Below are positions 26,301-36,646 of a DNA stretch of 64,000 bases, one piece after another. The position numbers were made by a program, and so were the translations under genes. The DNA is from Trichoplax adhaerens (lineage: Eukaryota > Placozoa > Uniplacotomia > Trichoplacea > Trichoplacidae): NCBI RefSeq assembly GCF_000150275.1, contig NW_002060948.1, positions 4,104,759-4,168,758 of the forward strand, in the 5' to 3' direction. The notes under the pieces are model-generated. The model saw only the letters and a list, made by a program, of their open reading frames with translations, had not been told where the DNA came from and did no database searches. Each line of letters begins with the position of its first letter. Position 1 is the stretch's first letter.

Positions 26301-27847
26301 ATCAATCGTAAAACAGTCACTGTGGATTTTTCGTCAGATATCTTGCATGAATATACAATCAGAATAAAGAGTCATAAGTATTCGCTTCCATATTACTTCG
26401 CAGTTCGCGGATATGACCGATATCGCTACTATTCAAATTATTCTAGCATTGCAGATATAGAGTTCTATAAAGTTAAATCACCTCGGCATTTAAGAGTTAC
26501 AATTCTATCTCATGCTTTTAAAGAATTGCAAATGGAATGGAATCTCGACTTATCAACAGGATTAAGTAAGTGTATAGTTATCAAATCCTCGACTAAAGTA
26601 CAAACAGTGAATACATGCATCTATATTTTTATATTTATAAAGTTGTAAAATTGCTAAAGTTTGCTTTACCGATTCTATTAGCATATCAAAATTTATTAAA
26701 ATATGATACTAAATATTTTATACCATTTTATTTTGTACATTTTAGTGCCAGTAAAATATAAAATTTGCTGGATAAAAACTTTAACATCCAATGGTAATGA
26801 GAACAGAGAATCTTGTAATGTGATATCAACTGATCTATTATCTCGAACTAATGAAGATATTAGCCTTCGCTTTAAATTTAGAGAACTACATTATGGTTCT
26901 GTATACAATTTTCGTATCCAAGCTATAGACATCTTTGATGGTATTTCATCGGCCAGCAACGTAGCAAAAGTAGAAATATTTCATTTATCGCGACCCATAG
27001 ATGCTTTTACTAATATTATAAGTCAAAAGACAAAGACAGTCGCTATCAGCTGGAAAGTATTACTAAATGATCTGCGAATATCGACAAGTAAGTTATAGTA
27101 TTTCGTTCATTAATTTATTTTTCTGAGCAATTCTTATTGTATTAAGATAGACAACTTACATAATAGTATTTCGATAAATAAAAGCAAATAAAAGTGGTAG
27201 TTTATATAATTAATTTACTATCGATACCGGTATTGAATAGGGTATGACTACTGTACCTCTTAAGAATTAGAATTTGTAAACATATATAAATAATTATATC
27301 GTACAGGAATCTCTAAATTACAAATTAAATCTTTTACTATCAGTGCCTTAACTGGTATTTAAAATAACTAGTCAAAATTAAGAATTTGCAAATACCATCA
27401 AATGAATTTAGTGATTAGAATAATTTAATTCAATATCCATTAAGAAATGAGAAGATTTCCATTCTTTTCGTCAAGTAATTGATATAAAGTGAAATGATCC
27501 AGTAGGTTACAGTCTATCGTCGGAGAGATGCTTCAATCATGGATCTGATATGATATTAAATTAGGATAGCATAAATGACAACTGAAATAATAGAATTACT
27601 TTCTAATGAAAATTTTTCTTTAATTTCAACGTATTTAGATGCGAATTATTGCAGAGTAGCCATCAGTAATCAACCAGCGTTAGTAAACAAGTTCTCTATT
27701 TTGGCTAATAAAACGGTTCAAATTAGAAATAACGGTTTTAGAGGCTATCAAACAATGTCCGCGTACTTCATCCCTCCCGATCATGTACCATTTGAGCAGC
27801 ATTATATTGCTGTTATCGCAATTTTTGGTAGTGCTTTGTTATACTGA
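20329..27847 (+). CDS. CLCA: CLCA-like protein 2 (tandem paralogue, truncated 3' end)
   Basis: Tandem paralogue of CLCA-1. Exons, all GT-AG: 20329-20878, 21843-21970, 22128-22455, 22783-22931, 23291-23599, 23863-24087, 24299-24502, 24615-24738, 24847-25110, 25311-25430, 25519-25896, 26209-26565, 26746-27087, 27639-27847; total 3,687 nt, 1,228 aa. Most exon lengths equal those of CLCA-1 (550, 149, 309, 225, 204, 124, 120, 378). Signal peptide is about residues 1-21; the CLCA N-domain again has RQWAR at 161-165 in place of HExxH. VWA begins with DKSGS at D304, with the TSIGSG Thr and the SDGQEN Asp kept. FN3-like modules 1-3 are complete. In the last exon, module 4 stops after GYQTMSA and jumps to PPDHVPF, a motif that in CLCA-1 lies just before the membrane helix. 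Module 5 and intron 14 are therefore gone. The helix then runs into a TGA at 27845; a YKRRI tail coding sequence persists in another frame (27887-27910). The product probably lacks a full membrane anchor. It could be a live, shortened gene or an early pseudogene. Confidence 0.85.
21483..21870. repeat. Tandem copies of the exon 2 acceptor region in CLCA-2 intron 1
   Basis: Three copies start at 21483 (AACTAATTTAATGTTCTA), 21653 and 21801. The first two units are about 170 and 148 bp and continue into a TTTAAGCTAAAAA.. stretch with CCGTTTA.TAAATATTTTATACA. The third is only the beginning of the unit and runs into the start of exon 2. The acceptor TGTAG|ACATGTATAAC of copy 3 corresponds to TATAAACATATTTGAC and TGTAAACATCTATAATC in copies 1 and 2, so the AG is lost in the intronic copies. 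Confidence 0.7.
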
Positions 27848-27910
27848 CGGCTATCATTGCAAAGTATATTCGCACATTTAACTCGTATAAGCGTCGAATA
27901 GATCACTTTT
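27848..27910 (+). pseudogene. Frameshifted remnant of the CLCA-2 cytoplasmic tail
   Basis: Immediately after the CLCA-2 stop, a different frame reads a short hydrophobic stretch followed by YKRRI and ends at TAA 27910. CLCA-1 ends with YKRRI in frame after its membrane helix. The simplest reading is one small indel near 27840-27848 in CLCA-2 after the duplication. Confidence 0.65.
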
Positions 27911-28561
27911 AAGACTAATTACTATAATTTAAATATTTTAATTGAGATATATAATTGGGAAATTCTAATGTATTTGACAAAGTCTATTACTTGACTATCA
28001 ATTAGTTTACAGCATTATGCTATAAGCTTAATTACTAATAATTATCGTTGCATAGCGCACAGCTACATGACTGCTATAAATACCTTTTATTAAAAATGTT
28101 ATTTTTGTCAAATAGTAAGATACTAGATGACTATTAACATTCCATATACGTTTTAGCTACTGATCTATTATTGGGATAATGATATAAAGCCAAATAAAAA
28201 AGTTTGGATATGCAACTATTCTCGATTAGAAGTAATTCCGATACATTACCCCAAAGTCTTTGCTTTTCTTAAGTAGAAAACGAACTGTTACCGTCTCCTC
28301 GAATTTTATCATATTTATATGTTGACGTTTAAATTGGTTTTATTTTTGATAGGATAAAAAATTACCATGAAAGGACTTATCGTATACTGAATTGTCAACA
28401 TATATTTATGTATATAGATAATATATTTGATATTTACTTGAATAAAGTAATAGTGATACTTGTGTTTAAACTTGAATAAACCGATACCCATACTTGTGTT
28501 TGAAAGCTTTAAAATTGACTGCAGAATTGATTATTTTTGCTGTAACCACTACTAAGGATAT
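27911..28561. other. Intergenic, no gene seen
   Basis: AT-rich sequence between CLCA-2 and the first solo LTR. I see no exon or RNA gene. Confidence 0.45.
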
Positions 28562-28566
28562 ATAGA

Positions 28567-29001
28567 TGTCACGGTACGAACTACCGTGAAGAAATAGCTA
28601 TCTAAATTTGGTGAATATAATATAGTGATAATATATTACAACTAGTTACTTACAATAGAAGTACTCTAATTATAAATGTATTACAGTAAATTTAATACTG
28701 TGCTGTAATGTGCACTGAAATGATTCTGTGAATGGACATGTTATAGTCCGACTGTGAAAAATTAGTTAGTAAATGTTCTCACCTAAGTATTTTTATAAGA
28801 TGACTTATGAATGTTAGCTGTTGTAGAAGGGTATATAAGCCCGTCAGATAGTTGAATAAAATAGTTCTCAATTGTCTAGTCGAGTTTAACGTAGAATCAA
28901 AGACGTCTAAATTCTTGTGAGTAGGGATACTGAATCCTCAGATTTTTAGAGATTTAGAGATTTATTTTACGTTATCCTTGTCACGAAGCTGGTTTGTGAC
29001 A
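28567..29001 (+). mobile_element. Solo LTR, family A copy 1 (Ty3/gypsy-like)
   Basis: A 435-bp element starts TGTCACGG and ends TTTGTGACA, giving the TG...CA ends of a long terminal repeat with a 6-bp perfect terminal inverted repeat (TGTCAC/GTGACA). It is flanked by a perfect 5-bp target duplication ATAGA (28562-28566 and 29002-29006). Inside, in plus orientation, are a TATA box TATATAAG (28832-28839) and AATAAA (28855-28860), as expected for U3/R. No internal retroelement sequence adjoins it, so it is a solo LTR left by LTR-LTR recombination. A near-identical copy lies at 63312-63748; by eye about 15 differences. The gypsy-like label rests on end sequence and duplication length and is tentative. 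Confidence 0.9.
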
Positions 29002-30967
29002 ATAGAGGATCATAGAGCATGATTGGTTATCGTAGCGTTACTTAATAATAACTCAGATTTGCATCATGATTTATACTACTGTACCATAATACTATAAATG
29101 TTAATTGCAGTATTCTAAATTTTGATTAGTAATTGATAAGTAGTTGAACAAATAAGAATGATGGGTCCAATATTTTAGAAACTGTATCGGTAAAGATGGC
29201 CGTCTACTGAACGAGTCGTATTTACAAATTTTGATCATCATTTGTAAGGCCTATCATTTTCATAATATATTCATAAACTTGATCGAATTGTGTATGCAGA
29301 TATATTCTGAGATAGATTTAAGTAATTCATCGTAGACATTGATATTGATAGCGATATTTCTATTCGATCTGATTTATCGGGAACACAATGTACTTTTATT
29401 TATCGGTACTTGCTACGGCATTTCGTAAATAAAGCTTTGAGCTTATACTAAGCGCAACTTTGAGCTTTAGATAAATCTAGACACAAGGATAGCTCAGGTA
29501 CTAAGCAAATTGACATAACGTTACTAGTGAACTTTATCACGGGTAGTAATACGTATATGTCATAGTTTGAGAAATGTTTATACGGCTTTAAACTAAACAT
29601 GATTCAAGAAAATTATAGTACAATCTTCTAACTAGATGCTTTATGGATTAATGTGACTCATTTAGCAATGGAAAGGTTTCTATTAAAGATTAATATATCA
29701 TTGCGTCTAGTATAGTTCTTAAATAGTAAATTTTTAGGGTGATTTTCTAGACTTCAAGACTATTTTAAATCTAGCAAGCGCTTGTTAGTAATATTTTGAT
29801 GGACTAATGAAAGCTTGAGATTATATTTCCTTTATTTGAGAAGAGTATCATAAGTCACAGTATGATTGCCAGGTGAACCGTATGCCACTAACGCTTCGAA
29901 GAAGCCGGTAATAGGATATTAAAATGAGCTCTTCTCTCCTTGTTTATCGAAATATACTGTTATATCCAATATTGAAGTTATTTAAATGAATGTAATTGAA
30001 AAAAATAATGATTATATGAGAAACTCATTATTGTACTATGTAATGATTAGGTTGCGTTGTCCAATTCAATATCGATATTGGAGGCTATTCCAGATTAATA
30101 ATGCAAAGCTACAATCTAATACTTTTCCAGTGTACCTAAACCACATCATAAATCATAATCGTAATATCCAACTTGTGTTCGCTCCGCTAATGATCGAAGA
30201 GTAATTATTGGATTAGCTAGATGCTTTTTATACGATCTGTAAAGTAAATTTAATTACAGACGAAATATTGAATAAGAATGATAAATACAGATCAGATAAA
30301 GCAGTTTATTCAATTTTTTATCCGTATAGCAAGGTATTCCACAAGCGGATATTATAGTATCGATATAAAAGCAGATATGAATAAGTAGCTCAAGTCGATA
30401 TCTATTATGTGATCATCTTCGCGGAAATGTTAAACTGAAGCCATTGTGATTGAACTATGGATGATACATCGATACTTTTGATTAATTAAGAATTCTGTTC
30501 CATCATTAACATGGTATTTGCATAATTTAAATAATTGAGGTGTAGGTCTTATTCTAAAGGATATTATAGTAATCGAGACGAATACCCAACAATGATAAGC
30601 TTACATAGCTTACACTAATTTAAGATTACGATATTGAGTTAATAATTTAATGTATGGATAGGTTTTTTTGGACAGTATAGAGCCAACTGTAGATGAACGT
30701 GGATATACCTAAAGATATTTTTTATTAGTTTCGATATCGGCAACGTGCATAGTAAATCTACTTTGGAGCATACAAATCTCAAATAAAATTAAAAATCATA
30801 GCAAGTAATTACAAATATAGCGGCAAACAGATTTTAAAGTTTCATTTTGGAAATGAAGGTTATTTTAACCGTAAACGATGATCAAATTAGTATTTCAACC
30901 ACGATCAGCGTATATAGCAATTAAAAGGCACTATACATGCTATAGCTTTTACTTTGTCAAAGAAAGT
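29002..30967. other. Intergenic, no convincing gene
   Basis: About 2 kb with one ATG-initiated 72-codon open frame at 29986-30204 (+) that has no recognisable motif and AT-driven composition. I do not call it a gene. Nothing else is seen. Confidence 0.4.
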
Positions 30968-33900
30968 TTAATTGATTCTCGTACGATTTGTAGCGGTATA
31001 AAGAATTTTAGATCTTTCTGGACTACTACATCTTGATTGTCTCTTATCTCGAGTTTCTTTACGATAAAATAAGAACGGGTTAAATACGCTACCTAGACAA
31101 CTAATAAAAATTAGCAAGTAATATAGAATAGTTACGCGAATGTCAACACCGAAAACTCGCACACTTTGAACAATTGCCCAAGGTACATTTAAGCCAAAAT
31201 CCATTACAGCAACACGCAAAGTAACTTTGCCTAATTGAGTATCTGCTCGATGAAATTTATTATCTTCAAGACTGTGCCCAAAGGTAATCCTTTTTGTTGG
31301 TTTTTTTCTTATAAAGAATAACATTTTTACGGAATAGACGAGAGTGATACTCATTGGTATTCCAATTCCAAAAATTGAAGCATATAACAGGAAAGTAATT
31401 AATTGTACGGGATGATCTGATGAAACAGATAAAACGCATAGTCCTGATGTCTGAGAATAAACTACGGTGCCCCAATTAGCACTAATAGGTAGAATAACGG
31501 TTAAAATAGGATAAATCCACAAGATGACAAGAATAATAATGGAAATAGTTTGGAAACGATCTCCCAAATGTTCTTTGTCGTAACGGCGATTATGGACAGC
31601 GCAGTAACACAAAACGGCTATGGTAACTAGTTTGACCAAGTCGGTATAGGTTGCAAGGCAATATAAAACTTTACAAAAGTAGGAAGTCGAGTTATACGGC
31701 GATGTTGGCTTATTTAGAAAGATACTCATCATGACGGGTAATATGAATAAGAAGCTAGAGAATAGTGATTATTAAAATTTATGATCTATTAATAAATCAG
31801 TTGATAAATCTGTTATCAAAATAAGACAAATCATATATCGTTTCAGCTTCTATGTTGTACCGAGAATAATTTAAGGGCTTCTAACTACGCATAGATAAAA
31901 TTAAGATATAAATGTTTGGTCAAGTTTACTGAGCTAATAACTTTACGAATTAATTATTACGTACTTTTCTTAATAGAATAATCATCAGGTACATTGTTTA
32001 TAAAATGGCTGGTTAGCTTTATAAAAATAGTAATACAGTTACTTTTATAAAATAGTCAAGTTGATGGTTATGTCATAAATGCAAACAAAGCGACCTCGTT
32101 TACTTTGTAAAATAACCATCAGCCATGCCATTCATAAAATGCCTGTGTGGCTTGATAAATATTGTAATATAGTCACATTGAAAAATGATCAAATTGATGG
32201 TTATCTTATAAAAATAACCAAGGCGACCTGGTTTACTTTGTAAAATAATCATCGGTAAAGTTATTTATAAAATAATTGTTTAGCGCTATAAAATTATAAA
32301 ATTCTAGTTATTTCATGAAAATAAGCAAGTTATTGAAAATAATTAATTAAAGCGACCTTGTTTACTTTATAAAATAATCAGCTAAGTTATTTATAGAATG
32401 ACTAGTTAGCTTTATAAAATTTATAATTCTATAACTATATAAATGAGAATGTTACTTAATAAAATTATTAGTTCAGTAAGCTTGATCTAACATAAATATG
32501 AGTATCCATGTATGTAGGCTGTTATGATTTAAAAAGTTTCCCTGGAACATAATTTTGAATATCTAAATTGCTGTTATCTATATATTGGATAGTTATTTTA
32601 TTAGAAATCATCAATGGTTTGTCTTTTCACTGCCTATTAAAGAAACTGATGTTATTTCTTGTAAGTAAAATTAATCTGTAATTATAATTATTAATTTTGC
32701 TATAAAAGTGGGCATAAAGTACGGTATCAAATATAAAGTTCAAAATCTTTGAATAATTTAATGAATTTAAAAATGATGAATTAAAATTTTAAATAGTGTT
32801 CATAAACTATGGGTTACTAGGCATGAATTTCGACCGAAAATCGAGTAAATAGGGAGGAAATATATAAAAGGAAATTACTTTTACCGGCATTTTACTTTTA
32901 ACTGGTGTGTTTTGTTATAATTTTAGACGGGAATATGCGGATTATACTATCGCTTTGTTAATGCACTCCCAGCAACGATAGGCATACGGTACATTAGTAT
33001 CGGATATGATTGTGAACTTTTTGGGAGAGAGTTCATTTTTTCATTACAATCGCTGAAATCCTCTAATTAGAGGCAATACGATAACATATAATTTACGCTC
33101 AATCGGTTGTATTCAACAAATTATAAGATGATAGGTTACAGTGCTTTACTAATTTCAATCTATTATTGAAGTCCAATGGTGAGGAGCATATACTGAGAAA
33201 TTTACTTATGAATTATTTCTCCTTAAGAATAATAGATACTGCAGTTTGTAAACAAATAGTACTGTACCGTATTTTCCTTATTGCAATTTGGAAGTAATGA
33301 CTATTTCCACCTCTATAATTGGCATGTATCTCGCATATACTCTAATAGCCATAAATTCGATAAAAAGCGTCTGGATGTATTTTCGTTCATTTAAAACTGA
33401 TTCAAGTATTTCCGTATATTTTTGTCAGTTATGTCCGGATAGGCTGTAAAATTTGTATACTGTATATTGCAATATTTTATAGGCAGCTTTTAAGTTTACA
33501 CTTTTTGGCGATAATGCATTACCAAATAAGATCCAATTTTATATCGTAACTCATTTGCTTTCAATAAAACTTTGTAGACTACATTAATTTACAAGATGAA
33601 TTAAAGTTTTAGTTGTTCAACATATTGAAAGATATATTGCAATTTTTGGACTTGGGCTTTTAATGGAAATACCATATGTAAGATACAATATTACGTTGAA
33701 AGCTAATAAATATCGAATGTAATAGGAAAAATGTTGATCTGCAGTATTGTTTGTAGTCTAAAGTTGGCTTTGAATAATTTTTATACCGAACGAATAATAT
33801 TGAAAAAAAAGGGAGAAATGAATTTGAAAATAATAAGACAAATAATCCCCTACTGTTCTATAGTCTATCGTTGGCTTTGAATAATTTTTTGTACCGAACT

Positions 33901-36646
33901 AACGATATTGAGAAGGGATATATAAAATTGAAAGTAATAGGACAAGCAATCATCCACTATTCCATAGGCTATCGTTGGCTTCGAATAATTTTGTACTGAA
34001 CTAACAATATTGAGAAAGAGGTAAATGAATTCTTAAGTAATAGGACAAATACTCATCTATTGTTCTACACTTTAGCATTGGCATTGAATCATTTTTGTAC
34101 CGAACTGATAGTATTGAGAAAGATGACATATTTGGATTACATTGACGAAAACTAAATTATAAGATACCTTTTCTGTACATTTCCTTTAGTACACAAAGAT
34201 TTTTAAGTTAATAGAAGAAGTTGAAAGTACTATTTGTTGAATTCAGTGCGATAGATCGCGTTGCTACTTGATAGCTTGAAGTAATTTAATACAATGGGAA
34301 GAATATCATATAGTTATAATACAGCTGGCTTTTGCTATGGAAAATTAAGCGTTTGATAGCTTTTCGGCTGAAGAATAACAGTTTTGAAGGTAACTAAGCG
34401 GTAAGCTGCAATCAGCCCAAATTCCTGAAATTAGTAGATCACGATACTGCTTGAAAGCTTAGAGTAATTCAAAATATTGCCAGAAAACATTATATACCAG
34501 TAATTGTTGTACTACTGGCTGCTGTCATGGGAAATTAAGCGTTTGATAATTTTCAGCTAGAAGGTAACATCAGATATCAATAGCCTAATTTACTGAATTC
34601 GGTTGGTTACTGGACTGTATGGCAACGTATGAGTAATTTATCAATTATACAATTGGCTAAACAGAAGGCTGTTCGACGATCGTTTCTACCCTATCCCCTT
34701 CATTTTGAAAAGGTGTCTAGCTAGTACTTCCCAATTAGATAGAATTAATTTTGGTGCTGGTATTAATTAAAGACTGAGTTTTACTTTATGTTACTGCTAG
34801 TAATTGATCACACAAAGCTAGCTATACATGTACGTGCGATTTAGATAAGGGTCGTCATATTAATCAAGGATTCCGTAGGTACTGGAAGCATTATAGTTGT
34901 CGATAAACTAAGAAGGGATAGTTTCAATTTATATTTGATAAACCTCAGCTCCATTACAGAGTAGTGTTTGTCTTCATTATTTTCTGGTCTATTATAGTAT
35001 ACCGGTAATTTATTATTTAATAATTACTAGTAGGAAAACAGTTTAAAAGATAGTAAATATGAATTTCTCGCATGTATAGCAAATTTTGATTTATAAATCT
35101 AGCTACTTCCGAAAAATTTAGATGTGATAGGATAAATTTATGGAATGAATCATAAACAGGAAAATAATTTACTCTTGAGCAATCGAATTATGCGGGCTAG
35201 CTTATTAGTCTTAGGTATCGTCGCTGGTTAGTATACGCTAGTAAGATCATGGAATCCTCTGGCTGATCACAATTTCGAGCAGTTTTACTATGGACCAGCT
35301 GAATCACTTACCGATTGATTTATTAATTTAAATTAGGAATAAATTAGGAAGAGGCTTTTATGCTTCCTTAAAATCTTGTTAAATCGGTTTACTCAGTTAA
35401 TCATAAATTAATTTACTGACAATACTTTTCTTTTAAGTTAATAAATGCTATCAGACTGTATTATAGCTTTTTATTTGCAGATAAACTTGCGCCATAGCTT
35501 TCTGTCTCAGTAAACTTAATTGGTACTTGAACTGTACGCTATAGTGATTCCATTAAAAATATCTATCAACATATTTGTAGTAGACGCTAAACATGGCGGA
35601 TAATGTTCGAATCGATTTTCTTTCCTATTTTTTGGCCTTAAAATAGTAAATCAAGTATTCAAGTAAATTGTTGAACTGCTATCAATTATAGATTAAAGTG
35701 TGAAGTAAATTCATGGTCATTCATGTTGAATGAAATGTTCTAGGTGATTGATTATCCATAAGAGTTATTTTTTCCATTTAAAAAACTATGAACATAGCTA
35801 TTCAATTGATATTATGCCAAATCACTAGTTTCTAGGCGGTCAGTCATATACCGGATTTGCTACTATTGCCATTAGAGGCAATTGTGAATAGCATTTGAAT
35901 GAAAGAGCTTGGTTAACGCCAACAAAAACTTCGCGTACAAACGTTACCTATGTACTAAATTAGACAGCCTAGTGTTTTATAATTTGATTCACGAATATGG
36001 GTGGATAGTCACGCTAAGTATTATTACCCCCAGACAAAACTTTTAATATTGTCAGAAATCTTATTAGTACAGCATGGTATACGAGCTAGTCAGAACTGTT
36101 AAATGGAGAATGCGGATGGTGCGACTGACTTTGCTCAATTAATTTATAATTTACTAAATAAAAGCGTTGATGACTATACGAGTAAGCTAAAGAGTAGAAA
36201 TATCAAACCGATCGGAATAACATCACCATACGTTAGATATTTTCAAGGGAAAAAACTATATTTTAGCAATATCACAGCATTGTAAGTACTGATCTAGTTT
36301 CAGTCATGAAATGTGGAATCGGTTTTTAAAATTGGAACAGGATAATCATGATAATGTGTCGGTGTGTACCATCGACTGATAGAATAGAATTTTTGTTACA
36401 CTAGTCGATATTTAAGGTTACTAGATATATACTGACAGATAGTAATATCATTAAAATTTACCTGAATAATAAGTGTAACATATCAAAAGCGGCTAAATTG
36501 AAAACCAAAACGTCGGTTAAACGTGATCTTGCTCTAATTCTCTTGAATATGAAACCGATCAAGAAAATATTTCCTACTAGGCCAGCTAATAAGCTGCAAC
36601 CCATTACGGTGATGATGGGTATAGCTGCGGCAACTGTAAGATTCAT
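30968..36646 (-). CDS. Rhodopsin-like GPCR, two exons, degenerate DRY motif
   Basis: Seven-helix receptor encoded by 36646-36462 and 31754-30968 on the minus strand, joined across a 4,707-bp intron (GTAAAT donor, CTCTAG acceptor); total 972 nt, 323 aa. The exons join in phase and restore helix 2: exon 1 gives an N-glycosylation site (NLT), helix 1 with GN (the 1.50 Asn) and NLAAFDML (D2.50), and exon 2 continues the same helix. Helix 3 starts after FCKVLYC, but the usual D/E-R-Y is LCY (IAVLCYCAV). Helix 6 has FGLNVP in place of F..CW.P, and helix 7 ends NPFLFY. The ATG at 36646 is the first after an in-frame upstream stop. An open reading from 31732 alone would lack helix 1 and half of helix 2. 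The ligand is unknown, and loss of DRY Arg suggests altered G-protein coupling. Subfamily not assigned. Confidence 0.85.
31985..32430. repeat. Tandem repeat in the GPCR intron, unit about 122-130 bp
   Basis: About three and a half diverged copies. The block AAGCGACCT.GTTTACTTT(G/A)TAAAATAA recurs near 32098, 32220 and 32350, each followed by a TTTATA(A/G)AAT..CT.GTTAGC-type block that also occurs alone at 31990. Very AT-rich and non-coding. Confidence 0.8.
33754..34130. repeat. Four-copy tandem repeat, unit about 105 bp
   Basis: Units start at about 33754, 33861, 33965 and 34069 (spacings 107, 104, 104). Each has a GTTGGCTT.GAATAATTTT-like block, a TACCGAACTAA-like block, ATATTGAGAAAG, and, in the first three, a TAATAGGACAAA..ATC-like block. 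Located in the large GPCR intron. Confidence 0.85.
34239..34640. repeat. Tandem repeat, two full and one partial copy, unit about 170-187 bp
   Basis: Unit starts TGAATTCAG / TGAAATTAG / TGAATTCGG at 34239, 34426 and 34594. Shared blocks include CTTGA.AGCTT.(A)GAGTAATT-like sequence and GAAAATTAAGCGTTTGATA (second copy GGAAATTAAGCGTTTGATA). It is unrelated to the 105-bp array just upstream. Confidence 0.75.
36103..36281 (+). CDS. Candidate first coding exon, unknown protein
   Basis: An ATG with a good context (AAAATGG) directly after an in-frame TAA opens 59 codons that end at a consensus donor GTAAGT (36282). The peptide starts MENADGATDFAQLIYNLL, has mixed, protein-like composition and includes NIKPIGITSP and RYFQGKKLYFSN. 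I do not recognise the family. It lies inside the large intron of the minus-strand GPCR, so a live gene would be nested and opposite. I could not identify a following phase-2-compatible exon to the right, so it may be an orphan relic or chance open frame. Confidence 0.3.

Noticed and set aside
29986-30204. A 72-codon plus-strand open frame with ATG
   Set aside because: Composition is AT-driven with no motif or flanking splice signals; not enough to call a gene.
31733-31754. GPCR starting at 31732 as a separate intronless gene
   Set aside because: It would lack helix 1 and half of helix 2; an acceptor at 31755-31756 joins in phase to the exon at 36462-36646.
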